Below are positions 1-6,436 of a stretch of DNA of 10,911 bases, piece by piece. Position numbers and translations under genes: made by a program. The stretch is from Bacteroidales bacterium GP3. GTDB lineage: Bacteria; Bacteroidota; Bacteroidia; Bacteroidales; Muribaculaceae. The notes beneath the pieces are model-generated. The model worked only from the letters and a program-made list of their open reading frames with translations. It was not told the DNA's origin and ran no database searches. How positions within the stretch are numbered: the stretch's first letter is position 1; every line of letters starts with the position of its first letter. The DNA lies in NCBI GenBank assembly GCA_001701075.1, contig DAAK01000154.1:1-10911 (forward strand), read 5' to 3'.

Positions 1-65
1 TATGCCAAAACCCCAGGCTTCAGCCTGGGTGACTCCAGATAAAGGCTCTGTAGCCTCGGAGAGGC
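1..65 (+). repeat. Three-hairpin intergenic repeat, copy 1 (5' part outside the window)
   Basis: This is the left-truncated first copy of a dispersed repeat also found at 6230-6316 and 8742-8825. Visible parts are the ATGCC-type spacer, hairpin 2 (CCCAGGCT at 12-19 pairing with AGCCTGGG at 22-29, TC between), a 19-nt variable spacer, and GTAG (50-53) leading into hairpin 3 (GCCTC 53-57, loop GGA, GAGGC 61-65). The outermost pair of hairpin 2 is a C/T mismatch here (11 against 30), unlike the other copies. Hairpin 1 should lie just left of base 1. It ends 50 nt before the first permease start. There is no U-run after the hairpins, so it is not a plain intrinsic terminator. Confidence 0.85.
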
Positions 66-82
66 GATTCGTGGTAATGAAA

Positions 83-110
83 TAATTCTAAATTCGAAAT
101 TCAAAATTAT
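83..110 (+). repeat. Heptanucleotide tandem repeat, AAATTCR type, 4 units
   Basis: The stretch reads as four consecutive 7-mers: TAATTCT, AAATTCG, AAATTCA, AAATTAT. It ends 5 nt before the ATG of the first permease. The 19-nt core at 91-109 recurs exactly at 2576-2594, again directly before a start codon. The tract is purely A/T-rich and could lower structure around the start, but no function is shown by sequence alone. Confidence 0.6.
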
Positions 111-115
111 TTAGG

Positions 116-1333
116 ATGTTCGACCTAATAAGAGAAATCTCCCAAACTATAAAAAACAACAAGCTCCGTACTGCTCTCACTGGCATTGCGGTAGCTTGGG
201 GCATTTTCATGCTGATTGTCCTTTTAGGTGCGGCGCGTGGTGTGGTCAATAATTATGAGGAAGAATCCTCTAATTCAAGCCAAAACTATATACGGCTTTG
301 GAGCGGCACCACTTCTATGCCTTTCAAAGGATATAAGGATGGCCGATGGATTCGTCTTCAAGACAAGGATATGAACGCCATCTCAAGTGAAGTTGACAAA
401 GTGGCCGAGGTGTCGATATCCTCACCCGTCTCCGGAGGCAACGTCGTCGGCCCTAAAGACTATCTCAGTGGCAGTCTTGAAGCTGTATATCCAGATGTGG
501 CACGCACGCAGAAAATCAGCGAAATTGAAGGCCGTTTCATCAATCAAAAGGATATTTCCGATCTTCGGCGTTCAATTGTACTTCATCGTGATAATGCTGC
601 TCTCCTTTTTGGGGATGCTGATATAGCCATAGGGAAAGAGGTTAAGGCACTGCAGCTTTCATGGAAAGTGGTGGGAATCTACGATCATAGATGGAGAAAG
701 ACTTCCTTTATTCCTTACACTACCTATAAAGCCATCACCGGTGGCAATGGATATGTGGATGAAATGTCAGTCCGGGTAGAGGGTATCTCTACTGAAAAGG
801 AAGCTGAAGAGACAGAAGATCAGGTGCGCTCGCTCCTTGCCCGACGTCACGAGTTTGATCCGGCTGACACAAATGCAGTTTGGACATGGAATCAATTTGC
901 AAACTATCTTAAGTCAGGTCAGGCTCTTATCTATCTGAATCTTGCCGTTTGGGTAATTGGTATCCTCACATTGCTTACTGGTATTGTCGGCGTTAGCAAC
1001 ATTATGTTTGTCTCTGTCCGTGAGCGTGTCCATGAGATAGGTATCCGACGTGCAATCGGCGCTAAGCCCAAGAGTATTATCCTCCAGATTTTGTCTGAAA
1101 GTGTGGCTATCACTACACTTTTCGGTTATATCGGTCTTGTAGCCGGGATGGCAGTGTTGCAGCTGCTCAACTCTGTGCTTGGAGATACTGAGGGTTTCTC
1201 TAATCCGACAGTTGATATGTCCATTGCCCTTCAAGTGACCGTCGCTCTTATCGTTGCAGGTGCCATTGCAGGTCTTTTCCCTGCATTGAAGGCAACTAAA
1301 GTTAAACCCGTTGAAGCTCTTCGTGACGAATGA
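116..1333 (+). CDS. MacB/FtsX-type ABC transporter permease (first of a pair)
   Basis: An inner-membrane permease of the MacB family of ABC exporters, 405 aa. The architecture is typical: a short cytoplasmic N-terminus, TM1 at about residues 20-40, a large periplasmic (MacB_PCD-like) domain to about residue 270, then three TM helices (about 273-297, 326-350, 372-394). The FtsX signature GVSNIM is at 292-297, followed by the RERVHEIGIRRAIGAKP segment expected to contact the ATPase. The C-terminus KPVEALRDE is also typical. No nucleotide-binding domain is fused, unlike E. coli MacB (about 650 aa), so a separate ATPase is needed; none is visible downstream. The stop overlaps the next start as ATGA, indicating translational coupling with the second permease, probably its heterodimer partner. 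The start is supported by its position 20 residues before TM1; only a weak AGG lies upstream. The exported substrate is unknown. Confidence 0.93.
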   Translation: MFDLIREISQTIKNNKLRTALTGIAVAWGIFMLIVLLGAARGVVNNYEEESSNSSQNYIRLWSGTTSMPFKGYKDGRWIRLQDKDMNAISSEVDKVAEVSISSPVSGGNVVGPKDYLSGSLEAVYPDVARTQKISEIEGRFINQKDISDLRRSIVLHRDNAALLFGDADIAIGKEVKALQLSWKVVGIYDHRWRKTSFIPYTTYKAITGGNGYVDEMSVRVEGISTEKEAEETEDQVRSLLARRHEFDPADTNAVWTWNQFANYLKSGQALIYLNLAVWVIGILTLLTGIVGVSNIMFVSVRERVHEIGIRRAIGAKPKSIILQILSESVAITTLFGYIGLVAGMAVLQLLNSVLGDTEGFSNPTVDMSIALQVTVALIVAGAIAGLFPALKATKVKPVEALRDE

Positions 1334-2577
1334 AAACATCTTTTTTCGATATTGAAAACTGGCGCGAGATCGGCGCTACTCTCGCCCGAAACAAGACCCG
1401 CACTTTCCTTACGGCATTCGGTATCTTCTGGGGTACTGCCATGTTGGCTATGCTCTTCGGAGGGGCCCAAGGTTTTGAAGGCGTGATGAGGCGTAATTTT
1501 GCCGGGTTTTCCACTAATCTCGGTGCTGTCTTTGCCAATCGTCGGACTATCCCCTATAAAGGATTTACCAAAGGTTCTTCATGGAATCTAACAACCCGTG
1601 ATGTGGAGCTCATCCGTGAGCTTGCTCCTGCAATAGAATACAGTTCGGAAATGAATAGTCGCAGTGTGACTGCAGCTTATGGCTCAAAGACAAAGTCTAC
1701 TAATGTCTCAGGTGTTGACGGCGACTATAGTCAAATTATGATTCCGGTCATTAATGAAGGCAGGTTCATAAATCATGGGGATGTCACTTCCGAACGCAAG
1801 GTGGCTGTCGTAGGAAAGGATATAGCGACCTCTCTTTTTGGGAATGATTCCCCCATTGGTGAGTATATCAGTCTTGACGGTATATATTTTAAGGTTGTAG
1901 GAGTTGCTTCGCAACTTTCGGAGGTAAGCATAAATGGGCGTCTTGATGAAAGTGTAATACTTCCTTCCTCCACTATGAAAAGGGCTTTCAACTGGGGCAA
2001 TACCGTAGGATTTTTTCTTTACACGGCTCCCCCTGGTAAGTCCCCGTCTGATAACGAGGCTACTATCCGCAGAGTCGTTTCTTCATCTCATTCCATAAGT
2101 CCTGACGACAAAAACGCAGTCGAGTTTATGGATATCTCCGAGCAATTTGAGATGATCGATAATCTTTTCTTTGGCATTTCTCTCCTCGCTCTCTTTGTCG
2201 GTTTCGGATCTCTCTTGGCAGGTGTGATAGGTGTCGGCAATATAATGTGGATTGTAGTTAAGGAACGTACTCAGGAATTCGGTATCCGGCGTGCGATAGG
2301 GGCAAAACCTCTCGATATAACCGTCCAGGTTCTCTCTGAAAGTATTATGCTTACGCTTGTAGCCGGTACTCTTGGTGTCTGTTTCGGAGCCTTGGTGCTC
2401 GGCGTCGCGGATAAACTCACCTATGATCCAATCCTCGGTCATGCAGGTTTTGAACTCACATTCCGGGCTGCCATCACAATCGTTGCCCTCTTCTTCATAC
2501 TCGGTTCCTTAGCCGGCACCATCCCCGCTATTCGGGCCATGAAGATCAAGCCTATAGAAGCCCTCAACGATAAATAA
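1330..2577 (+). CDS. MacB/FtsX-type ABC transporter permease (second of a pair)
   Basis: A second MacB-family permease of 415 aa with the same fold as its upstream neighbour: TM1 at about residues 22-46, a periplasmic domain to about 275, and three C-terminal TM helices. The FtsX signature reads GVGNIM (301-306), followed by KERTQEFGIRRAIGAKP, nearly identical to the corresponding segment of the first permease; the C-terminus KPIEALNDK also matches. The pair therefore looks like an old tandem duplication that diverged in the periplasmic domains, consistent with an asymmetric heterodimer. The ATG lies within the ATGA overlap with the preceding stop. No ATPase domain is present. Its stop codon TAA is the first three bases of a heptanucleotide repeat that runs to the adaptor gene. 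Known family members export peptides, lipoproteins or toxic compounds, but the substrate cannot be told here. Confidence 0.93.
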   Translation: MKTSFFDIENWREIGATLARNKTRTFLTAFGIFWGTAMLAMLFGGAQGFEGVMRRNFAGFSTNLGAVFANRRTIPYKGFTKGSSWNLTTRDVELIRELAPAIEYSSEMNSRSVTAAYGSKTKSTNVSGVDGDYSQIMIPVINEGRFINHGDVTSERKVAVVGKDIATSLFGNDSPIGEYISLDGIYFKVVGVASQLSEVSINGRLDESVILPSSTMKRAFNWGNTVGFFLYTAPPGKSPSDNEATIRRVVSSSHSISPDDKNAVEFMDISEQFEMIDNLFFGISLLALFVGFGSLLAGVIGVGNIMWIVVKERTQEFGIRRAIGAKPLDITVQVLSESIMLTLVAGTLGVCFGALVLGVADKLTYDPILGHAGFELTFRAAITIVALFFILGSLAGTIPAIRAMKIKPIEALNDK

Positions 2578-2595
2578 TTCGAAATTCAAAATTAG
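2575..2595 (+). repeat. Heptanucleotide tandem repeat, AAATTCR type, 3 units
   Basis: Three 7-mers, TAATTCG, AAATTCA and AAATTAG, fill most of the gap between the second permease and the adaptor gene. The first unit contains the permease stop codon. A 19-nt core (2576-2594) is identical to 91-109. The tract ends 6 nt before the adaptor ATG. The two copies within 2.5 kb, both abutting start codons of the same operon, make chance less likely. Confidence 0.6.
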
Positions 2596-2601
2596 CTCCA
2601 T

Positions 2602-3693
2602 ATGAAAAAATTCTTTAAAATCCTCCTCTGGATAATTGTAGCCGCAATAGTTCTCGGCACTTTCTATTTCCTCTATCGCAACTCCCAGCCCAAAGAGGAA
2701 CATTACGCCACAGTGACTCCCGAAATGACCGACATACGTCGCACTACAGTGCTCAATGGCAAGATCGAACCTCGCGATGAGATCCAGGTCAAGCCGCAGA
2801 TTTCTGGTATCATTACTCAAATCGACGTCGAGGCTGGCGATTTCGTACATGAAGGCGATGTGATCGCTCATATCAAGGTCATCCCTGAGGCTTCCCAGCT
2901 CTCCAATGCTCAGTCAAGGATAGATGCAGCTCAGGTTGAGGTCGATGATGCTCTCGTCAAGTTCAATCGCAGCAAGGATCTCTATGATAAGAAAGTTATC
3001 TCGCGTGAAGAATACGAAAACGCTGAGAAGACTCTCGTCAAGGCTCGCCAGGATCTGAACTATGCCAAGGATTCCTACCGTATTGTGAAGGAAGGTGTCT
3101 CTCAGTTCAATGCTCAGGAAAGCAACACTCTTGTGCGCGCCACTATCACAGGTCTTGTACTCGATGTCCCGGTGAAGGTAGGTTCATCTGTGATTCAGGC
3201 TAACACGATGAACGATGGTACTACTGTGGCAACTATCGCCGATATGACCAACCTTATCTTTAAAGGAAATGTAGATGAGACTGAGGTAGGTCTACTCAAG
3301 CCCGGTATGAATATGGATATCACCATTGGAGCGGTCGCCGATCTTCATCCTTCGGCAGTGCTTGAATATATATCCCCAAAGGGTACTGAAAATAACGGTG
3401 CCAATACTTTTGAGATTAAGGCTGCCCTTACTGTCGACGATGTCTCCGCTCTTCGTTCCGGCTATAGCGCCAATGCCACTATTCTTCTTTCAGAAGTAAA
3501 AGACGTTTTAAGCATCCCCGAAAGCGTAGTGGAATTTGAGCGCGACAGTACCTTCGTTTATGTCCGTACAGACACTGTCCCGACTCCCAAATTCCAACGA
3601 CGTTCAGTTGAAACCGGTCTCTCCGATGGCATCAACGTTGAAATCAAAAAAGGCCTTAAGAAATCCGACGTTATCCGCGCCGAAAAGTTATAA
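2602..3693 (+). CDS. MacA/HlyD-family periplasmic adaptor subunit
   Basis: The membrane-fusion protein that bridges inner-membrane permeases to an outer-membrane channel, 363 aa. It has an N-terminal membrane anchor (about residues 5-25, preceded by MKKFFK) with no lipobox cysteine. The first biotinyl-lipoyl half follows (about 50-91, with QISGIITQIDVEAGDFVHEGD), then a coiled-coil hairpin (about 97-168, charged, with SREEYENAEKTL at the turn region). The second lipoyl half is at about 176-215 (ATITGLVLDVPVKVGSSV). A beta-barrel domain (about 216-295, NVDETEVGLLKPGM) and a C-terminal membrane-proximal domain complete it. Order and length match MacA-type adaptors. It lies 24 nt after the permeases and 65 nt before the tolC-like gene, so all four are probably one transcript. 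The start is chosen because it gives a complete anchor. Confidence 0.94.
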   Translation: MKKFFKILLWIIVAAIVLGTFYFLYRNSQPKEEHYATVTPEMTDIRRTTVLNGKIEPRDEIQVKPQISGIITQIDVEAGDFVHEGDVIAHIKVIPEASQLSNAQSRIDAAQVEVDDALVKFNRSKDLYDKKVISREEYENAEKTLVKARQDLNYAKDSYRIVKEGVSQFNAQESNTLVRATITGLVLDVPVKVGSSVIQANTMNDGTTVATIADMTNLIFKGNVDETEVGLLKPGMNMDITIGAVADLHPSAVLEYISPKGTENNGANTFEIKAALTVDDVSALRSGYSANATILLSEVKDVLSIPESVVEFERDSTFVYVRTDTVPTPKFQRRSVETGLSDGINVEIKKGLKKSDVIRAEKL

Positions 3694-3708
3694 AAGCAAT
3701 GTTTTTGT

Positions 3709-3738
3709 TGAAGTCCTGAACTTCAGCGAAGGACTTCA
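3709..3738. other. Inverted repeat between adaptor and tolC-like genes
   Basis: TGAAGTCCT (3709-3717) is perfectly complementary to AGGACTTCA (3730-3738), giving a 9-bp stem with a 12-nt loop. A second, competing hairpin CTGAA-C-TTCAG (3716-3726) overlaps the stem and loop. It begins 16 nt after the adaptor stop and ends 20 nt before the next ATG. No U-run follows, so full termination is unlikely. It could protect the mRNA end, modulate expression between the two genes, or be another dispersed palindrome. Confidence 0.6.
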
Positions 3739-3758
3739 TTATTCGAATATCTCCCAAT

Positions 3759-5093
3759 ATGAAAAAATTATTATTCATACTCCTCACTTCACTCTTGGTT
3801 CTTGACTCTTCACCCTTGCTCCATGCCGATACGCATAACGCAAAACGCGCCACGCAAAACGCTCCCTGGAGCCTCGACTCCTGCATCAACTACGCGCTCA
3901 TCCATAATGTCGATGTCCGGCAGCGTATCAACTCCGCTCGGCAGGGTGAACTCGCTGTCACTGAAGCCAAAGACCGTGTTCTCCCAAGTCTTAGCGGCTA
4001 CGGTAGCCAGAACTTCAGCTTTGGCCGTGGTCTGACAGCCGATAATACCTATGCCAACCGCAATACAAGTTCATTCTCTCTTGGAGCCCAATTATCAGTG
4101 CCTCTTTTCCAGGGGCTCCGGGTGGTTCGCTCCGTGAAGTATGCAGAAACTTCTCTCCGAGCTCTCGTTGAACAGTCGGAAGCTGCTAAGGATGATGTCA
4201 CCATCAATGTTATGGCGGCTTTCCTTCAGGCTTTATATTCTCGGGAGGCTCTCGGCGTGGCTCGCATGAGTCTTAATGTGTCAAAAGATGAACTAAAACG
4301 TCGTGAAATTCTTCTTGATGCCGGCAAAATCCCGGAACTCGATCTCTACGAGGCTCGTGCTCAGGTTAGCCGTGACGAACTTACTGTTGTCAATGCCGAA
4401 AACGACAGTGTGATGGCTCTTCTTGACCTATCTAATCTTCTTGATTTAGAGTGCGATGGAAGTTTCGATATCTTGCCTCTTCAAGAGGAAGACCTCCCTA
4501 TTCCATCCCTTGAAGAGGTTTGGGCCAACATGCAGATGAGCAACCATACCCTCCGGGCTGCTGTCATTAGAAAGCAAGCTGCCAATGAAAATGTTGAGGT
4601 GGCGAAGACGGGATATATTCCGACTCTATCATTCAATGCTGGTCTCGGCTCCAATTACTATCAGACCTCTGGTTTCCAAAATGAAGGTTTCGCCGCTCAG
4701 ATGCGACATAACTTCTCCAAGTCACTCGGTTTCTCCCTCAATATTCCGATTTTCGATGGTTTTTCTACGCGTAACTCCATATCAAGGGCTCGTCTTGAGC
4801 AACTAAATTCCGATCTTGACCTCGACAATACCCGTCAGCAGCTGTATAAGACAATTTCCACTGCCCATGCACAGGCTATTGCAGCACAAGGCAAGGAAAA
4901 GGCGGCTGCCGTAACAGTAGAAAACACAAAGGCGGCATTCGACGCCATGGCTGTCAAATACGACAATGGGCGTGCAAATGCCACCGAATATGAAAAGGCG
5001 AAAGCTGACTATATCAACGCTCTTGCCGACCGTCTTCAGGCCTCCTACGAACGCCAGCTACGCATCCGCATCCTCCGCCATTACAATAAATAA
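3759..5093 (+). CDS. TolC-family outer-membrane efflux protein
   Basis: The outer-membrane channel component of the export system, 444 aa. A signal peptide is clear: MKKLL, a hydrophobic stretch, then LLHA with likely cleavage after Ala23. The mature protein begins with a TolC-like first helix (WSLDSCINYALIHN, about 37-50). Two OEP repeats follow (about 37-230 and 250-440), each with a beta segment (for example SFSLGAQLSVPLFQG and SLGFSLNIPIFDGFSTRN) and long helices rich in Ala, Glu and Lys. The length is usual for the family. It is last in the operon and its partners are the adaptor and two permeases upstream. One oddity is that the DNA encoding the signal peptide and mature N-terminus (3783-3817 and 3831-3865) reads as 7-nt periodic runs. 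The N-terminus is poorly conserved in this family, so such insertion would be tolerated. Confidence 0.94.
   Translation: MKKLLFILLTSLLVLDSSPLLHADTHNAKRATQNAPWSLDSCINYALIHNVDVRQRINSARQGELAVTEAKDRVLPSLSGYGSQNFSFGRGLTADNTYANRNTSSFSLGAQLSVPLFQGLRVVRSVKYAETSLRALVEQSEAAKDDVTINVMAAFLQALYSREALGVARMSLNVSKDELKRREILLDAGKIPELDLYEARAQVSRDELTVVNAENDSVMALLDLSNLLDLECDGSFDILPLQEEDLPIPSLEEVWANMQMSNHTLRAAVIRKQAANENVEVAKTGYIPTLSFNAGLGSNYYQTSGFQNEGFAAQMRHNFSKSLGFSLNIPIFDGFSTRNSISRARLEQLNSDLDLDNTRQQLYKTISTAHAQAIAAQGKEKAAAVTVENTKAAFDAMAVKYDNGRANATEYEKAKADYINALADRLQASYERQLRIRILRHYNK
3783..3817 (+). repeat. Degenerate heptanucleotide run (CACTCTT-like) in coding DNA
   Basis: Five 7-mers in register: CTCACTT, CACTCTT, GGTTCTT, GACTCTT, CACCCTT. 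The last two bases of each are TT and the fifth is usually C. It encodes residues 9-20 of the TolC-like protein, the hydrophobic part of its signal peptide. Leucine and serine codons alone could give part of this pattern, so the call is tentative. Confidence 0.35.
3831..3865 (+). repeat. Heptanucleotide run (ACGCAAA-like) in coding DNA, 5 units
   Basis: Five 7-mers in register: ACGCATA, ACGCAAA, ACGCGCC, ACGCAAA, ACGCTCC. Every unit begins ACGC. It encodes residues 25-36, directly after the predicted signal-peptide cleavage site of the TolC-like protein. Because 7 is not a multiple of 3, gain or loss of one unit would shift the reading frame. Confidence 0.5.
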
Positions 5094-5104
5094 AATTTAA
5101 TTTT

Positions 5105-5167
5105 CTGAAGACTGAAAACTGAAAACTGAAAACTGAAAACTGAAGACTGAAAACTGAAGACTGAAGA
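5105..5167 (+). repeat. Heptanucleotide tandem repeat, CTGAARA, 9 units
   Basis: Nine uninterrupted copies of CTGAARA (63 nt); the only variable base is the sixth, with order G, A, A, A, A, G, A, G, G. It fills the gap between the tolC-like gene (stop at 5091-5093) and the convergent guanylyltransferase gene, whose stop codon begins one base past the last unit. There is no hairpin or U-tract within it. An A/T palindrome AAAATT-T-AATTTT (5092-5104) sits just before it, overlapping the tolC stop. The unit number is a likely site of length variation between strains. Confidence 0.95.
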
Positions 5168-5168
5168 C

Positions 5169-6149
5169 TTATAACAAGCTTTTCAGCTTCTCCGAAGCCC
5201 CTTTCTCCGACACGAGTATTCCCTCTGGCGACACCACAATCACTACATCCTTAAGCCCGAGTCCAATCACAGGAATACCCAATTCATTCACTACATGCGT
5301 ATTCTCGCATTCATGCAGTTTAGCTGCCCCTTCAGTTTCTGAAGGCAGCTTCTCTGTCAGGGTATTCCATGTGCCAAGGTCGCGCCATTCCCCGGTGTAG
5401 GGGAGTACTCCCACTGATTTAGCTTTCTCCACCACCTCATAGTCGAAGCTTATCTTTGGGAATTGCTCATAATCGGCATGTATCTCCTTGAAGGATTTCC
5501 CAGGCATATACTTGTTGACAATGTCCATCAGATAACCGAGACGGAATGCGAATACCCCTCCGTTCCAAAGAGCTCCTTCAGCAAGGAGCTTTTCTGCTGT
5601 GGCCACGTTCGGTTTTTCAGTAAACCGCTCCACCGGCATGGCCTTCCCATCAGCCTTCGCTCCCTTTACAGGCACGATATATCCGAATTTTTCAGATGGG
5701 TATGTCGGGGTGATTCCCATAAGTATCAGTTCCGCATCGCCACGCTCCACTGCCTCCGCCATCTTGCATACCGTCTCAAAATAGGAGTCATCTGCATAAG
5801 TGTCGCATGGCATCACTATCACCGGTTCGTCGGCCGCTGTGCCCTCTGAGGCAAGATATGAGCAAGAAAGAGCTATCGCCGGGAAAGTGTCGCGACGGCA
5901 AGGTTCAGTGACTATGCCGATGCTTCTTCCAAGCTGGTCTTTGACATACCCTTTCTGTGCCTCGCCTGTTGCTACTACAATGCCATCGGCATGCCCGGTA
6001 GCTTTTATCTGGCGCACAACGCGTTGTATCATAGACTCCTTCCTTCCGTCTGGTGTCTCAAGCACCTGAAGGAATTGTTTTGAACGAACATCATTCGAGA
6101 GGGGCCATAGCCTTTTGCCCGATCCCCCCGACAGCAATATAATCTTCAT
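5169..6149 (-). CDS. manC: Mannose-1-phosphate guanylyltransferase (short form, no isomerase domain)
   Basis: A cytoplasmic enzyme predicted to make GDP-mannose from mannose-1-phosphate and GTP, feeding GDP-fucose, capsule, O-antigen or glycoprotein glycans. The 326-aa protein has the nucleotidyltransferase signature GGSGKRLWP (8-16) with KQF at 24-26. EPCRRDT (82-88), VMPCD (112-116), KFGYI (154-158), VERFTEKP (173-180), WNGGVF (195-200), FDYEVVEK (235-242) and WRDLGTW (255-261) all match the GMP-type family. The C-terminus after residue 275 is short, so the phosphomannose isomerase domain of bifunctional ManC/AlgA proteins (about 470 aa) is absent; isomerisation must come from another gene. 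The start at 6149 begins exactly at the usual MKIILLSGG. I found no convincing promoter upstream. A related sugar-phosphate nucleotidyltransferase specificity cannot be excluded. Confidence 0.88.
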   Translation of the reverse strand: MKIILLSGGSGKRLWPLSNDVRSKQFLQVLETPDGRKESMIQRVVRQIKATGHADGIVVATGEAQKGYVKDQLGRSIGIVTEPCRRDTFPAIALSCSYLASEGTAADEPVIVMPCDTYADDSYFETVCKMAEAVERGDAELILMGITPTYPSEKFGYIVPVKGAKADGKAMPVERFTEKPNVATAEKLLAEGALWNGGVFAFRLGYLMDIVNKYMPGKSFKEIHADYEQFPKISFDYEVVEKAKSVGVLPYTGEWRDLGTWNTLTEKLPSETEGAAKLHECENTHVVNELGIPVIGLGLKDVVIVVSPEGILVSEKGASEKLKSLL

Positions 6150-6229
6150 ATATTTTACAATGTTATTATTTTAAATATTTGGTGACTTAAAATATGATAA
6201 AGTCCTGTTCTCGGCTCGCTATTGGCTTA

Positions 6230-6316
6230 ATCAGGTCGGAGACCTGATATTTATGCCCTAACCCCAGACTTCAGTCTGGGGCTTTCCTGACAATAGCGCA
6301 GTAGCCTCGGAGAGGC
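6230..6316 (+). repeat. Three-hairpin intergenic repeat, copy 2 (complete)
   Basis: Hairpin 1 is ATCAGGTC (6230-6237), loop GGA, GACCTGAT (6241-6248). A 13-nt spacer containing ATGCC follows. Hairpin 2 is CCCCAGACT (6262-6270), TC, AGTCTGGGG (6273-6281). Then a 19-nt variable spacer and GTAG (6301-6304) run into hairpin 3, GCCTC-GGA-GAGGC (6304-6316). Compared with copies 1 and 3, hairpin 2 carries A6268 and T6275 in place of G and C: both sides changed and pairing is kept. It sits in the divergent gap between the guanylyltransferase and glycosidase genes, 121 nt before the latter. The bases at 6150-6229 hold nothing I can name. Confidence 0.92.
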
Positions 6317-6400
6317 GCTTTATGGTTAGTATTTGATGCCTTTTTTGTTTTTGAGATAAGCATTTCTCAATTTAATCTACAAAGATAAGCAAAATTTTAT

Positions 6401-6408
6401 TAACTTTG
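6401..6408 (+). promoter_or_regulatory. Candidate Bacteroidota -7 promoter element for the GH89 gene
   Basis: TAACTTTG matches the Bacteroidota sigma-ABfr -7 consensus TAnnTTTG exactly and is followed by CA, as is common. It would place the transcript start near 6413-6415, leaving a leader of about 22-24 nt before the ATG at 6437. No TTTG is seen at the expected -33 position (about 6376-6383), so the promoter may be weak or activator-dependent. The repeat lies upstream of this element and would not be in the transcript. Confidence 0.55.
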
Positions 6409-6436
6409 CAAAAAATCCATTTTTTATCCTATCAGA

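Noticed and set aside
1..65. The repeats as a CRISPR array or riboswitch
   Set aside because: Copies are kilobases apart with no regular spacers, and their layout matches no riboswitch class I know. Multiple copies before unrelated genes also argue against a ligand-specific switch.
3536..3805. An 89-codon + strand frame across the adaptor/tolC junction
   Set aside because: It overlaps the end of the adaptor and the start of the tolC-like gene in another frame, runs through the inverted repeat, and has no recognisable features.
6158..6165. TAACATTG on the - strand as a promoter for the guanylyltransferase gene
   Set aside because: It has one mismatch to TAnnTTTG and lies only 8 nt before the start codon, leaving almost no leader. 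No TTTG at the -33 distance was seen.
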